From Stappia sp. WLB 29 (GTDB lineage: Bacteria > Pseudomonadota > Alphaproteobacteria > Rhizobiales > Stappiaceae), in contig NZ_JALBGD010000002.1 in assembly GCF_023507705.1 (NCBI RefSeq), positions 62,001-126,000 on the forward strand: a stretch of DNA of 64,000 bases. The letters are read 5' to 3'. Every line of letters starts with the position of its first letter. Positions within the stretch are counted from its first letter, which is position 1. Position numbers and translations under genes: made by a program. A model generated the notes under the pieces. The model was not told the DNA's origin, searched no databases, and was given only the letters and a program-made list of their open reading frames with translations. Below, piece by piece: positions 49,933 through 58,538 of the stretch.

Positions 49933-50823
49933 CTATTCGGCCGCCAGCGCGTCCGGTGCGAGATCGGCATCCGTGCCGGCCACCAGCTCCTCGCAGAAGC
50001 GGCGCATGTCGCGGGACAGCTCGGCAAAGCCGGAGCTGCGGTCCGTGCGCGCCTCGTCCATGTAGAGGCTGCGGTTGATCTCCACCTGCAGGGCGTGAAG
50101 CCCCTTGGCCGGACGGCCGTAATGCTCGGTGATGAAGCCGCCGGCATAGGGCTTGTTGCGCGCCACCGTGTAGCCCATGCCGCGCAGGATGTCCGTTGCC
50201 TGGTCGATCACCGAGCGGGCGCAGCTGGTGCCGTAGCGGTCGCCCAGGATGAAGTCGGGGCGCGGGCCGTTGTCGCTGCTGCGGATCGTCGAGGGCATGG
50301 AATGGCAGTCGATCAGCACCGCATGGCCGAAGGCGACATGGGTGCGTGCCAGCAGGCGGCGCAGGGTCTGGTGGTAGGGCTTGTAGATCGTCTCGATGCG
50401 GTCGAGCGCCTCGCGCACGGTGAGGCGGGTGCGATAGATCTCCTGCGCCTCGCCGACGACGCGGGCGATGGTGCCGAGCCCGCCGGCGACGCGGATCGAG
50501 CGGCTGTTGGCGTAAGGCGGCAGCCGGTCCTCGTACATCTTCGGGTCGAGCTCGTAGGGCTCGCGGTTGACGTCGAGATAGGCGCGCGGGAAGCGGGCGC
50601 AGAGCAGCGGGGCGCCGAGCTCGACGACGCCGGAGAACAGCTCGTCGACGAAGGCATCCTCGGAGCGGCGGATCGCCAGGGCGTCGAGCCGCGAGGCCTG
50701 CAGGAAGGCAAGCGGGTAGTGCCGCCCGGAATGGGGCGAGTTGAACACGAAGGGTGCGGATTGCTGTGCCGGCTGCAGGACTTCGAAAGGCTTCGTGTCC
50801 TCGAACCCGCTCACCACCTGCAT
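49933..50823 (-). CDS. N-formylglutamate amidohydrolase
   Basis: A 296-residue zinc hydrolase of the HutG/FGase family. Seen are FVFNSPHSGRHYP near the N-terminus, RFPRAYLDVNREPYELDP, the LIDCHSMPS metal-binding block and the C-terminal LQVEINRSLYM block with the conserved Glu. It would release formate and glutamate from N-formylglutamate, the last step of one histidine-degradation route. No other hut gene lies here. The ATG at 50821-50823 has GGAGA eight bases upstream. A second family member lies at 58539-59369. Confidence 0.88.
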   Translation of the reverse strand: MQVVSGFEDTKPFEVLQPAQQSAPFVFNSPHSGRHYPLAFLQASRLDALAIRRSEDAFVDELFSGVVELGAPLLCARFPRAYLDVNREPYELDPKMYEDRLPPYANSRSIRVAGGLGTIARVVGEAQEIYRTRLTVREALDRIETIYKPYHQTLRRLLARTHVAFGHAVLIDCHSMPSTIRSSDNGPRPDFILGDRYGTSCARSVIDQATDILRGMGYTVARNKPYAGGFITEHYGRPAKGLHALQVEINRSLYMDEARTDRSSGFAELSRDMRRFCEELVAGTDADLAPDALAAE

Positions 50824-51084
50824 ATTCACGCTCTCCGCCCGCCGGCCGCCTCGTTGAATTTTCCTATTAGCCCCCGAATCGGCGTTAATGTCCACACGGG
50901 CGGTGGGTAACCGGCGCGGCCGGATGGCGGGACGCCGCTTTCACTGGATGTTTACCGTCATTCGGCCTTATAACGATCCGAAAGATGTGCCAAAACGGGA
51001 CCTTCGGGCGCGCGATGCAGCGGCCGGCGCCCGGAATGCGAAACGCCCAGCGGATTCGCCGAGCGAAGCGGGACGAAGCAACGA

Positions 51085-51444
51085 ATGACACGGATCCTAC
51101 TTGCGGAAGACGACAACGACATGCGGCGCTTCCTTGCCAAGGCGCTGCAAAAGGCCGGTTACGACGTCGTGTCCTTCGACAACGGCAAGAGCGCCTATGA
51201 GCGCCTGCGCGAGGAGCCTTTCTCCCTGCTGCTGACCGACATCGTCATGCCGGAGATGGACGGCATCGAGCTGGCGCGGCGCGCGACGCAGCTCGACCCG
51301 GACCTGAAGGTGATGTTCATCACCGGCTTCGCCGCGGTGGCGCTGAACCCGGACTCCCAGGCCCCCAAGGATGCCAAGGTGCTGTCCAAGCCCTTCCACC
51401 TGAAGGATCTGGTGCTGGAAGTGGAGCGCATGCTGGCCGCCTGA
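51085..51444 (+). CDS. cpdR: CpdR response regulator
   Basis: A 119-residue single-domain receiver whose sequence follows Caulobacter CpdR closely: MTRILLAEDDNDMRRFLAKAL, phospho-Asp52 in LLTDIVMPEMDG, MFITGFAAVALNP and VLSKPFHLKDLV. Unphosphorylated CpdR primes the ClpXP protease to degrade cell-cycle regulators and recruits it to the pole; CckA-ChpT phosphorylation switches it off. In alphaproteobacteria it often stands beside a formylglutamate amidohydrolase gene, as here (divergent, 261 bp). Confidence 0.95.
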   Translation: MTRILLAEDDNDMRRFLAKALQKAGYDVVSFDNGKSAYERLREEPFSLLLTDIVMPEMDGIELARRATQLDPDLKVMFITGFAAVALNPDSQAPKDAKVLSKPFHLKDLVLEVERMLAA

Positions 51445-51528
51445 GCGGTCTCCCGTCCGCCTCTCAACAGGTTTTCCACCGCGCGCGAGCGGGCGCGGGA
51501 CAGCGGCAATTTAGTTTGCGAGAAGGGC

Positions 51529-51557
51529 TTGCACCGAAAATCGAAGCCCGCTATATC
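51529..51557 (+). promoter_or_regulatory. sigma-70-type promoter of the tRNA-Val gene
   Basis: TTGCAC (51529-51534), exactly 17 bp, TATATC (51552-51557). Transcription would start near 51564, about 57 bases before the tRNA. Confidence 0.7.
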
Positions 51558-51620
51558 GCATCCCACCGCGCCGTCCCGTCGGCGTCGGCCTTCCGGCAGC
51601 TTGCCGGATCGAAGAGTTTC

Positions 51621-51695
<75 letters not shown>

Positions 51696-51968
51696 TCTTC
51701 GCCAGACTGCCGAGATCGCGAGGCAGTTGGCAAAGCCCGGCAAACGGCCGCCAAGGTAAGCTGCTTCCCAGCATCTGCCTCACGCGGATCGGGCACCGCC
51801 CCCGGCGCGCGGTTCTTATCGGACCAGCGCGAGGAGGCGGAGCCAGCCGGCAGGACGACGAAGATCCCTGGCGGTCTTGATCGTCCGCAAGCAGACAGCC
51901 GGGCCGGCAGGCACGGCGCAACATGAGGATGCCGCCGCCAACGTGGCACCGTTGACGGAGACGAGACG

Positions 51969-52094
51969 ATGAAGATCAAGAATTCGCTCAAGGCGCTGAT
52001 GGGCCGTCACCGCGACAACCGCATGGTTCGCCGCAAGGGACGCGTCTACATCATCAACAAGAAGGCTCCGCGCTTCAAGGCCCGCCAGGGCTGA
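51969..52094 (+). CDS. rpmJ: 50S ribosomal protein L36, cysteine-free type
   Basis: A 41-residue basic protein: [16 protein letters not shown]...[22 protein letters not shown]. It is a component of the large subunit near the peptidyl-transferase centre. It lacks the zinc-binding Cys/His set of the classical L36 and belongs to the zinc-independent type that most alphaproteobacteria carry. GGAGACGAG is its ribosome site. It ends in a very strong terminator that overlaps the next gene. Confidence 0.93.
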   Translation: MKIKNSLKALMGRHRDNRMVRRKGRVYIINKKAPRFKARQG

Positions 52095-52155
52095 GGCACG
52101 GCGGCAGGCCCCGCGCGCCTGCCCGATAGCTTTCAAATTTTGCCGATGGCATTGA

Positions 52156-52199
52156 CGATCGCATCCGGGGCGACATACTCCCCGGATGCGATCGTTTTT
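52156..52199 (+). terminator. rpmJ terminator overlapping the start codon of the TPR gene
   Basis: A perfect 15-bp stem (52156-52170 with 52180-52194), nine-base loop, then GTTTTTG on the plus strand. The 3' arm contains the ATG (52186-52188) of the following TPR gene, and the T-run encodes its Phe-Leu residues. The 5' arm holds the only GGGG-like ribosome site. It would stop rpmJ transcription and, in any read-through RNA, mask initiation of the TPR gene. Confidence 0.85.
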
Positions 52200-52851
52200 G
52201 GCGTTGGCCTTTCTGCTGTGTCTTTCCGCCTCCGCGCTGGCGCAGGAGGGAAGTCCTGATGTGCTTCCTCCGGAGGCGCTGCCCCCCTCGCTCGACGATT
52301 TCGATGCGCCGACCACCGAGGTCGAGCCGCCGTCCGGTCCGGCTCCCGCGGTGACCGACGCCGAGACGCCGAAGACCGAACTCGACGGGCTGTTCGCGGA
52401 ACTCGCCAAGGTCACGAGCGGCGAGGCGGCCCGCCCGCTGGTCGGCCGCATCCAGCGCATCTGGTCGCGCTCTGGCAGCCCGACGGTCGACCTGCTGATG
52501 GTTCGTGCGGCCGCTGCCATGCAGGCCAAGGACTATGCGCTGGCGCTCGACCTGCTCGACGTGACGGTGCGGCTCGCCCCCGATTTTCCCGAAGCCTGGA
52601 ACCGGCGCGCGACGGTGAATTACCTGCGCGAGGATTTCGGCCGCTCGATGGTCGATATCGAGCGGGTGCTGGCGTTGGAGCCGCGCCACTGGGGCGCGAT
52701 GTCGGGCCTCGGCATCATCCTGCGGCGGATCGGGCGCGAGGACGAGGCGCTGGAAACCTTCCGCCAGGTGCTGAAGATACATCCGGTCAGCGAAAACGCG
52801 CGTAAGGCGGTAGAGGACATGGAAAAGGCGGCCGCCGGTTCGCCGATCTGA
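52186..52851 (+). CDS. exported tetratricopeptide-repeat protein
   Basis: A 221-residue periplasmic protein. The N-terminus MRSFLALAFLLCLSASALAQ is a clean Sec signal peptide (cleavage likely after ALA), which supports the ATG at 52186 despite its position inside a terminator stem and the lack of a visible ribosome site. An acidic Pro/Glu-rich segment (about 20-65) precedes three TPR units (about 95-215), including AWNRRATVNYLREDFGRSMVDIERVLALEP. It probably mediates protein contacts; function unknown. Expression may need its own promoter inside the rpmJ region, read-through, or leaderless initiation. Confidence 0.82.
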   Translation: MRSFLALAFLLCLSASALAQEGSPDVLPPEALPPSLDDFDAPTTEVEPPSGPAPAVTDAETPKTELDGLFAELAKVTSGEAARPLVGRIQRIWSRSGSPTVDLLMVRAAAAMQAKDYALALDLLDVTVRLAPDFPEAWNRRATVNYLREDFGRSMVDIERVLALEPRHWGAMSGLGIILRRIGREDEALETFRQVLKIHPVSENARKAVEDMEKAAAGSPI

Positions 52852-52917
52852 GGCGCCTTCGCGGTCCCGCCCTTCCTCCTTGTCGCTCGTTCTTCGCAAA
52901 GCCGGACCCGCCCGCCC

Positions 52918-53991
52918 ATGCCCACCCTTGCCCTTTTCCTGCTGTCGGCGCTGGCGCTGCTGCTCTCCGGTCTTGCCCTGCTGGCGGAGATGCGCGGGCG
53001 CGAGGCGGAGGCGCGCTATCCGCCGATCGGAGAATTCGCCGAGATCGACGGCGTGCGGCTGCACTATCTCGACATCCGGCCCGATGGCTGGCGGGCGGGC
53101 GACCCGGCGCTGGTCTTCGTGCACGGGGCGAGCGCCAACCTGCGCGACCCGCATATGGCGCTGGCCGGCCCGCTGACGGATCGGCCGGCGGAGCAGGGGA
53201 GGGCTGCGCGGCTTATCTTCGTCGACCGGCCCGGCCACGGGTATTCGCAGCGCGGCGGCGATACGATGTACCGTCCGGCGGCCCAGGCGGCGTTAATCGC
53301 CGGGCTGGCCGACAGCCTCGCCATCGAGCGGGCGGTCGCGGTCGGCCATTCCTGGGGCGGGGCGGTGGCGGCGCAGCTGGGGCTCGCGCGCCCCGATCTC
53401 TTTGCCGGGCTGGTGTTCCTGGCGCCGGCGACCCATCCCTGGCCCGGCGGCACCAACTGGTATTACGACGCCGCCGCCCTGCCGGTGGCCGGCACGGTGT
53501 TTTCCCACACGCTCGCCCCGTTCGGCGCGGCGCTGGTCGCCCCGAGTGCCATCGACGGCATCTTCCGCCCGGCCGAGGCGCCGGACGCCTATGGCGAGCG
53601 GCTGGGCCTGCCGCTGCTGTTTCGCCCGCACACCTTCCGGGCGAATGCACGGGACGTCGCCTTCCTGAAAGGGGAGGTGGAGGCGGCCTCGCTGCGATAC
53701 GGCGAGATCGCCCAGCCGGCGGCGGTGATCACCGGCGAGACGGACGGCGTCGTCTATCCGCATATCCATTCGCACGGGCTGGCGCGGGACCTGCCCAATG
53801 CCTGGCTGGTGACGCTGGAAGGCGCCGGCCACATGCCGCATCACACGCGCACGGATGCGGTGCTGGCGGAGATCGCCAAGGTGGTGGCGATGGCGTTCCC
53901 GGAGGCGGGATGGGGCGATGAGGGGGGCCGAAACGCAAACGAGACGGCCGAAGCCGTCTCGTCGTCGAAAGCTGCTGCTGCGAGCGAGTGA
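52918..53991 (+). CDS. membrane-anchored alpha/beta hydrolase
   Basis: A 357-residue protein with one N-terminal transmembrane helix (about 3-22) and an alpha/beta hydrolase fold. LVFVHGASANLRDP is the oxyanion region, VGHSWGGAVAAQ the nucleophile elbow (Ser), GETDGVVYPH the acid block and GAGHMPHHT the catalytic His. The last 25 residues (Asn/Glu/Ala/Ser-rich) are encoded over a terminator hairpin and have no homology. Close relatives are epoxide hydrolase-like or esterase-like proteins; the substrate is unknown. Confidence 0.85.
   Translation: MPTLALFLLSALALLLSGLALLAEMRGREAEARYPPIGEFAEIDGVRLHYLDIRPDGWRAGDPALVFVHGASANLRDPHMALAGPLTDRPAEQGRAARLIFVDRPGHGYSQRGGDTMYRPAAQAALIAGLADSLAIERAVAVGHSWGGAVAAQLGLARPDLFAGLVFLAPATHPWPGGTNWYYDAAALPVAGTVFSHTLAPFGAALVAPSAIDGIFRPAEAPDAYGERLGLPLLFRPHTFRANARDVAFLKGEVEAASLRYGEIAQPAAVITGETDGVVYPHIHSHGLARDLPNAWLVTLEGAGHMPHHTRTDAVLAEIAKVVAMAFPEAGWGDEGGRNANETAEAVSSSKAAAASE
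53940..53961 (-). terminator. pykA terminator inside the 3' end of the convergent hydrolase
   Basis: CGAGACGGC, tetraloop, GCCGTCTCG; on the minus strand the loop is TTCG and the hairpin is followed by TTTGCGTTTCGG. It lies 67 bp past the pykA stop but within the coding region of the hydrolase on the other strand. Confidence 0.65.
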
Positions 53992-54027
53992 GGCTCGGAA
54001 GCCGCCGCTGCTGCGAGCGGCTGATGA

Positions 54028-55464
54028 TCAGAGGCCGCCGCGACCGTCGCTGCCGATGAAGGCGATGCGCAGCATGTTGGTCGAGCCGGGGGTGCCGAAG
54101 GGCACGCCGGCCGTCGTGATGATGCGCTGGCCGGGCTTTGCCAGTTCTTCCTCGAAGGAGATCTGGCAGGCGCGGTCGACCATGTCGTTCTCGTCGCGGG
54201 CGTCGTCCGAGACCACGCAGTGCAGGCCCCAGGCCAGCGACAGACGGCGGGCGGTCGACAGGACCGGCGAGATGACGATGACCGGCACGGAGGGGCGCTC
54301 GCGCGCGGCGCGCAGCCCGGTGGCGCCGGAGGTCGTGTAGCAGACCACGGCGGCAAGGTTCAGCGTCTCGGCGATCTGGCGCGCGGCGGCGGCGATGGCA
54401 TCGGCGCCGGTCGGCTCCGGCTCCTGGCGCTGGGCGTGGATGATGCCGCGATAGTTCGGGTCGCGCTCCACCTGGCGGGCGATGCGGTCCATGGTGGCGA
54501 CGGCCTCGACCGGGAACTGGCCGGCGGCCGATTCGGCGGAGAGCATCACCGCGTCGGCGCCCTCGAACACGGCGGTGGCGACGTCGGAGACCTCGGCGCG
54601 GGTCGGCACCGGGGCGGTGATCATCGATTCCAGCATCTGGGTGGCGACGACCACCGGCTTGCCGGCACGGCGGCAGGCGCGGACGATCTGCTTCTGCAGG
54701 CCGGGAACCTGCTCCAGCGGCATCTCGACGCCGAGATCGCCGCGGGCGACCATCAGCGCGTCGGACAGGTCGATGATCTCGCTCAGCCGCTCGATGGCCT
54801 GGGGCTTCTCGATCTTGGCGAGGATGCCGGCGCGGCCGCGCGTCACCTTGCGCACGTCGGCAAGGTCGTCGGGGCGCTGGATGAAGGACAGCGCGATCCA
54901 GTCGACGTTGGCTTCCAGCGCGGCATCGAGATCCTTGCGGTCCTTGTCGGTGAGCGCGCCGACCGGGATCTCCGTGTCGGGAACGCTGACGCCCTTGCGG
55001 TTGGACAGCTTGCCGCCGACCTCGACGATCGTATCGGCGCTGGTCTTGGTGCAGGAGGTGACGCGCAGGCGGATCTTGCCGTCGTCGAGCAGCAGGCGGT
55101 GGCCCGGCTCGAGCGCCTGGAGGATCTCGCGATGGGGAAGGTGGACGCGCGCGGCAGTGCCCGGCGTCTTGTCGCTGTCGAGGGTGAAGCTCGCGCCGTT
55201 CTCCAGCGTCACCGCATCGCCCTCGAAGGTGCCGACGCGGAGCTTGGGACCCTGGAGGTCGGCGAGAATGCCGATCGGCCGGCCGATCTTCGCCTCGATC
55301 TCGCGAATCATCGCCACCAGCGCATGCAGGCGCGGATGGTCGGTGTGACTCATGTTGATGCGGAAGACGTCGGCACCGGCGGTGTAGAGCTTCTCGATCG
55401 TTTGCGGATCCGAGGAGGAGGGTCCGAGTGTCGCTAGAATCTTGACCCGCCTGTCACGCTTCAT
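54028..55464 (-). CDS. pyk: pyruvate kinase
   Basis: A 478-residue glycolytic enzyme (phosphoenolpyruvate + ADP to pyruvate + ATP). The N-terminal KILATLGPSSS and FRINMSHTDH, the active-site block ILAKIEKPQAIE, MVARGDLGVEMPLEQVP and ATQMLESMITAPVPTRAEVSDVATAV are all present; the C-terminal allosteric domain is complete. The ATG overlaps the stop of the upstream DUF1036 gene (ATGA). It is the last gene of an operon with DMT exporter, glycerate kinase and DUF1036 protein. Its terminator sits in the tail of the convergent hydrolase. Confidence 0.96.
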   Translation of the reverse strand: MKRDRRVKILATLGPSSSDPQTIEKLYTAGADVFRINMSHTDHPRLHALVAMIREIEAKIGRPIGILADLQGPKLRVGTFEGDAVTLENGASFTLDSDKTPGTAARVHLPHREILQALEPGHRLLLDDGKIRLRVTSCTKTSADTIVEVGGKLSNRKGVSVPDTEIPVGALTDKDRKDLDAALEANVDWIALSFIQRPDDLADVRKVTRGRAGILAKIEKPQAIERLSEIIDLSDALMVARGDLGVEMPLEQVPGLQKQIVRACRRAGKPVVVATQMLESMITAPVPTRAEVSDVATAVFEGADAVMLSAESAAGQFPVEAVATMDRIARQVERDPNYRGIIHAQRQEPEPTGADAIAAAARQIAETLNLAAVVCYTTSGATGLRAARERPSVPVIVISPVLSTARRLSLAWGLHCVVSDDARDENDMVDRACQISFEEELAKPGQRIITTAGVPFGTPGSTNMLRIAFIGSDGRGGL

Positions 55465-55955
55465 TGTCCGCCTGTCCCCCCTTGCACGGGCTCTGTCAGC
55501 TGGACCGTCCAGCTGGCTTGCTCGCCCGTATCGATCTCGAAGAATCCGGTCCGCTCGAAGCCGCGGGCGACGCAGTCCTCGATACCCCGGATGGTGAATT
55601 CCTTCTCGCGGGTGCACATGAAGGCGCGGCCGCCCCATTCCCCGAACTGATCGTAATCCACCGCATAGATATAATAGAAACGTGACACGAGCGAGCCCGC
55701 CACCAACGTTTCACAGGAATTTGCCGGCAGGTTCCACCAGCCTTCGGTGACCCAGTCGGCTTCCTCGCGATAGCCGATGGCCACGCCGACCTGGCTTTCC
55801 GTCTTGTTGCAAAGGCGCAGCTCGGCATGGGCCGGCGTCGCGCCGAGAACACTGAAAGCCGACAGTGCGAGCGCCATCGCGCCGCAGGATGCAAGGCCCA
55901 GCCGGATCGTTCTGACTGCCGTGGTTTGCCGTTGCCTCTCGGCCTTTTTCATCAT
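55461..55955 (-). CDS. DUF1036 domain secreted protein
   Basis: A 164-residue exported protein. After a long basic n-region comes a hydrophobic signal segment, with cleavage likely at PAHA. The mature part, opening ELRLCNKTESQVGVAIGYREEADWVTEGWWNLPANSCETLV, is a clear DUF1036 domain with paired cysteines. The family is periplasmic and of unknown role. The start could be either of two adjacent ATG codons. Overlap with pyk by four bases indicates coupled translation, a conserved arrangement in related bacteria. Confidence 0.88.
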   Translation of the reverse strand: MMKKAERQRQTTAVRTIRLGLASCGAMALALSAFSVLGATPAHAELRLCNKTESQVGVAIGYREEADWVTEGWWNLPANSCETLVAGSLVSRFYYIYAVDYDQFGEWGGRAFMCTREKEFTIRGIEDCVARGFERTGFFEIDTGEQASWTVQLTEPVQGGTGGQ

Positions 55956-55988
55956 TCGATTACTCGTGCCACGACCATGCGCGTCATC

Positions 55989-57305
55989 TTATGACCGACG
56001 GGCTTCCGCCTTGTCAATGAGGACGGCCCGGAAGTCGTTGACGTTGGTATAGGTTGGCCCGGGTCTCAGCAGATCCCCGAGATGAGCGAAGAAACCGGTG
56101 CTGTCGTTTCTCTCCAGAAATGCGGCGGCATCATGACCTGACCTTGCGGCGCGGGCGAGCGTGGTCTCGTCGACCAAGGCGCCGGCCGGATCATCTGCCG
56201 AACCTGCACCGCCATCCGTGCCGTCCGTGTCGCCCGCAACCGCGGCGATGCCGGGGGCGCCCTCCAGGGCGAGGGCGAGGGCAAGCGCATATTCCTGGTT
56301 GGGACCGCCGCGGCCCTCGCCGCGGATCGTCACGGTAAGCTCGCCGCCCGACAGCAGAACGGCACGCCGGCCGGTCTCGGCGATCTCGCGGGCCATGCGG
56401 GCATGCTCGGCCGCGACCTCGCGCGCCTCGCCTTCCAGGCTGTCGCCGAGCAGCACCGGCTCCAAGCCCGCCTCGCGGGCGATCGTCGCGGCACGCTCCA
56501 GCGACAGGGCGGGGCGGGCGACGATCTCGAACCTCGTGCCGGCAAACAGCGGGTCGCCGGGCTTCGGCGTCTCGTTGGCCGGATCGGCCAGCGCGGCATG
56601 GACGCTTGCGGGCGCGTCCGGCGCATAGCGGGCGACGAGGGCGCGGGCGTCGGCCAGCGTCGTCGGATCGGCGACGGTCGGGCCGGAGGCGATGGCGATG
56701 GGCTCGTCGCGCGGCACGTCGGAGACGGCGAGCGTCGTCATCGGAACGCCTTCAGGCCGGGCGGCGGCAAGGCGGCCGCCCTTGATGCGGGAGAGATGGC
56801 GGCGGACGGTGTTGATCTGCTCGATGGTGGCGCCCGAGCGCAGCAGCGCGCGGGTCAGCGCCTGCTTGTCGGCGAGCGACAGGCCCTCGACCGGGGCGAT
56901 CCAGTTGGCCGAGCCGCCGCCGGACAGGAGCACGACGATATGGTCGCCCGGGCGGGCCGCCGCTGCCAGTTCCAGCGTGCGGCGCGTGGCGTCGATCCCG
57001 GCCTGGTTGGGCACCGGGTGGCCGGCCTCGACCATCTCGATGAACTGCGTTTCCTGACCGTAGCCGTGGCGGGTGACGCCGAGGCCGACGAGCCGGTCCG
57101 GGCCGAGGCCACAGGCCTCGCGATAATGGTTTTCCGCCACCTTCATCATGGCCCCGGCGGCCTTGCCGGCGCCGAGCAGCACGATGCGGCCGCCCTCGGC
57201 GGGGGCGGGCAGGTGCGGCGGCAGGCAGGTCTCGGCGCGGGCGGCATCGACGGCGGCGGCGAACAGGTCCTGCAGCAGGGCACGCATGGCGGGAAGGTCG
57301 GTCAT
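55989..57305 (-). CDS. glycerate 2-kinase, MOFRL family (TtuD/GckA-like)
   Basis: A 438-residue kinase of the GLYCTK/MOFRL type that phosphorylates D-glycerate to 2-phosphoglycerate. Seen are IVLLGAGKAAGAMMK, HPVPNQAGIDATRRTLEL, LLSGGGSANWIAPVEGL, the INTVRRHLSRIKGGRLA block and, near the C-terminus, the MOFRL block AVLLSGGELTVTIRGEGRGGPNQEYALALAL. Older annotations call it hydroxypyruvate reductase (TtuD). Its product leads through enolase to phosphoenolpyruvate, the substrate of the pyruvate kinase in the same operon. It overlaps the upstream DMT gene stop by four bases. Confidence 0.88.
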   Translation of the reverse strand: MTDLPAMRALLQDLFAAAVDAARAETCLPPHLPAPAEGGRIVLLGAGKAAGAMMKVAENHYREACGLGPDRLVGLGVTRHGYGQETQFIEMVEAGHPVPNQAGIDATRRTLELAAAARPGDHIVVLLSGGGSANWIAPVEGLSLADKQALTRALLRSGATIEQINTVRRHLSRIKGGRLAAARPEGVPMTTLAVSDVPRDEPIAIASGPTVADPTTLADARALVARYAPDAPASVHAALADPANETPKPGDPLFAGTRFEIVARPALSLERAATIAREAGLEPVLLGDSLEGEAREVAAEHARMAREIAETGRRAVLLSGGELTVTIRGEGRGGPNQEYALALALALEGAPGIAAVAGDTDGTDGGAGSADDPAGALVDETTLARAARSGHDAAAFLERNDSTGFFAHLGDLLRPGPTYTNVNDFRAVLIDKAEARRS

Positions 57306-58270
57306 TCTGCCTCGCGGGTCGGGGTGGCGGGTCGGATCGGAGCGGTGACGGGGGCGACCGGGACGGGCGCGGCGCGCGGGCGGGCGATGTAGATGCCGGC
57401 GAGGATGACGGCGCCGCCGAGCGCCTGGGCCGGGCCGATGCTCTCGCCGAGGAAGAGATAGCCGACGGCAGCGGCGGCAACCGCCTCCAGGAAGATGACC
57501 AGCGCGGAAAAGCCGGCCGACAGGGAGCCGAGGGCGAAGGCGAGCAGGCCCTGGCCGAGGGCGTGGGCGACGACGCCGAGCGAGACCAGCATGACGATGC
57601 CGGTCAGGGAGGCGGGCAGGATGGTCTCCTCCAGCATCAAGGCGACGACGAAGAGGACGGCGGCGGTGATGAGCGAGCTGCGATAGACCAGCAGGCCGGG
57701 GGTCATGCCGGTGCTGCCGCGCCGGGCAAAGCGCATGGCGATGAAATAGCTGCCGAAGAAGATCGAGGTGACGACGCCGTAGACGTCGCCGGTGAGGCGT
57801 TCGGGCGCGAAGGCGAAGCTGCTGCCGATCAGCAGGGCCGCGCCGAGAAGGCAGGCGGCAAGGCCGAGGGCCATGGCGCGGGTCACCGGCTCCTTGAGCA
57901 GCGCGCCGGAGGCCAGCATCACCCAGAGCGGGGCGAGGGTCGCCAGCAGCGTCGCGTTGGCCGCCGTGGTGTTCATGATCGCCAGGTGCCAGAAGAACAG
58001 ATCGCCGGCGAAGAGCACGCCGGCGGCGAGCGTCGCCGCGTTCCAGCGCGGTGCGGGGGCGCCTGCGGGCCGCTCGATCCGCGCCCACACGGCCAGCAGC
58101 GGCAGGGCGAGGGCGGCGCGCCAGAAGGCGCTGGCGAAGGGGCCGACATCGGCATGGCGCACGAAGACCGGCGACACGCCCATGGCGATGGCCCCGGCGA
58201 GCAACGCGAGGAAGGCGACCACAAGACGCTGGTCGGGAGCTGCGGCAAGCGGGGCGGGGGCGGTGGTCAT
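57302..58270 (-). CDS. DMT superfamily (EamA) transporter
   Basis: A 322-residue protein with ten hydrophobic helices in two EamA halves (VSPVFVRHADVGPFASAFWRAALALPLL is the first motif; GFSALVIFLEAVAAAAVGYLFLGESIGPAQALGG the second). The C-terminal tail is Pro/Ala/Val-rich. The ATG at 58268-58270 has a Gly/Ala-rich opening. It begins the glycerate kinase/pyruvate kinase operon (4-bp overlap), which suggests that it moves a C3 acid or related metabolite, but the family is too broad to say. Confidence 0.85.
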   Translation of the reverse strand: MTTAPAPLAAAPDQRLVVAFLALLAGAIAMGVSPVFVRHADVGPFASAFWRAALALPLLAVWARIERPAGAPAPRWNAATLAAGVLFAGDLFFWHLAIMNTTAANATLLATLAPLWVMLASGALLKEPVTRAMALGLAACLLGAALLIGSSFAFAPERLTGDVYGVVTSIFFGSYFIAMRFARRGSTGMTPGLLVYRSSLITAAVLFVVALMLEETILPASLTGIVMLVSLGVVAHALGQGLLAFALGSLSAGFSALVIFLEAVAAAAVGYLFLGESIGPAQALGGAVILAGIYIARPRAAPVPVAPVTAPIRPATPTREAE

Positions 58271-58538
58271 GGCTTGCGGTCTTTCGGGACAGCTCTCGGG
58301 GAACACTATCGGACGGCGCCGGCAGGTATTTGCCGGGCAAACGGATCGAGCGGAGATTAGGCATCCGGTGCCGGCCTGTCTCGCCAGAAATCGCCGATGG
58401 CTCTTATCGGCAGGCAAGGGCGAAAATGCGGTTGAAAGCGGACGCCGGATATGGTGCACAGCGGGACCCGAACCCTGCAAGCCCCCTGCGCCCCCTTGCC
58501 GGCCCCGCCGCCCGGCGGTGAGCTGCAGGAGGGCGGCG

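Noticed and set aside
51700..51968. Searched for a second tRNA or a Zur box between tRNA-Val and rpmJ
   Set aside because: No cloverleaf or AT-rich palindrome could be drawn.
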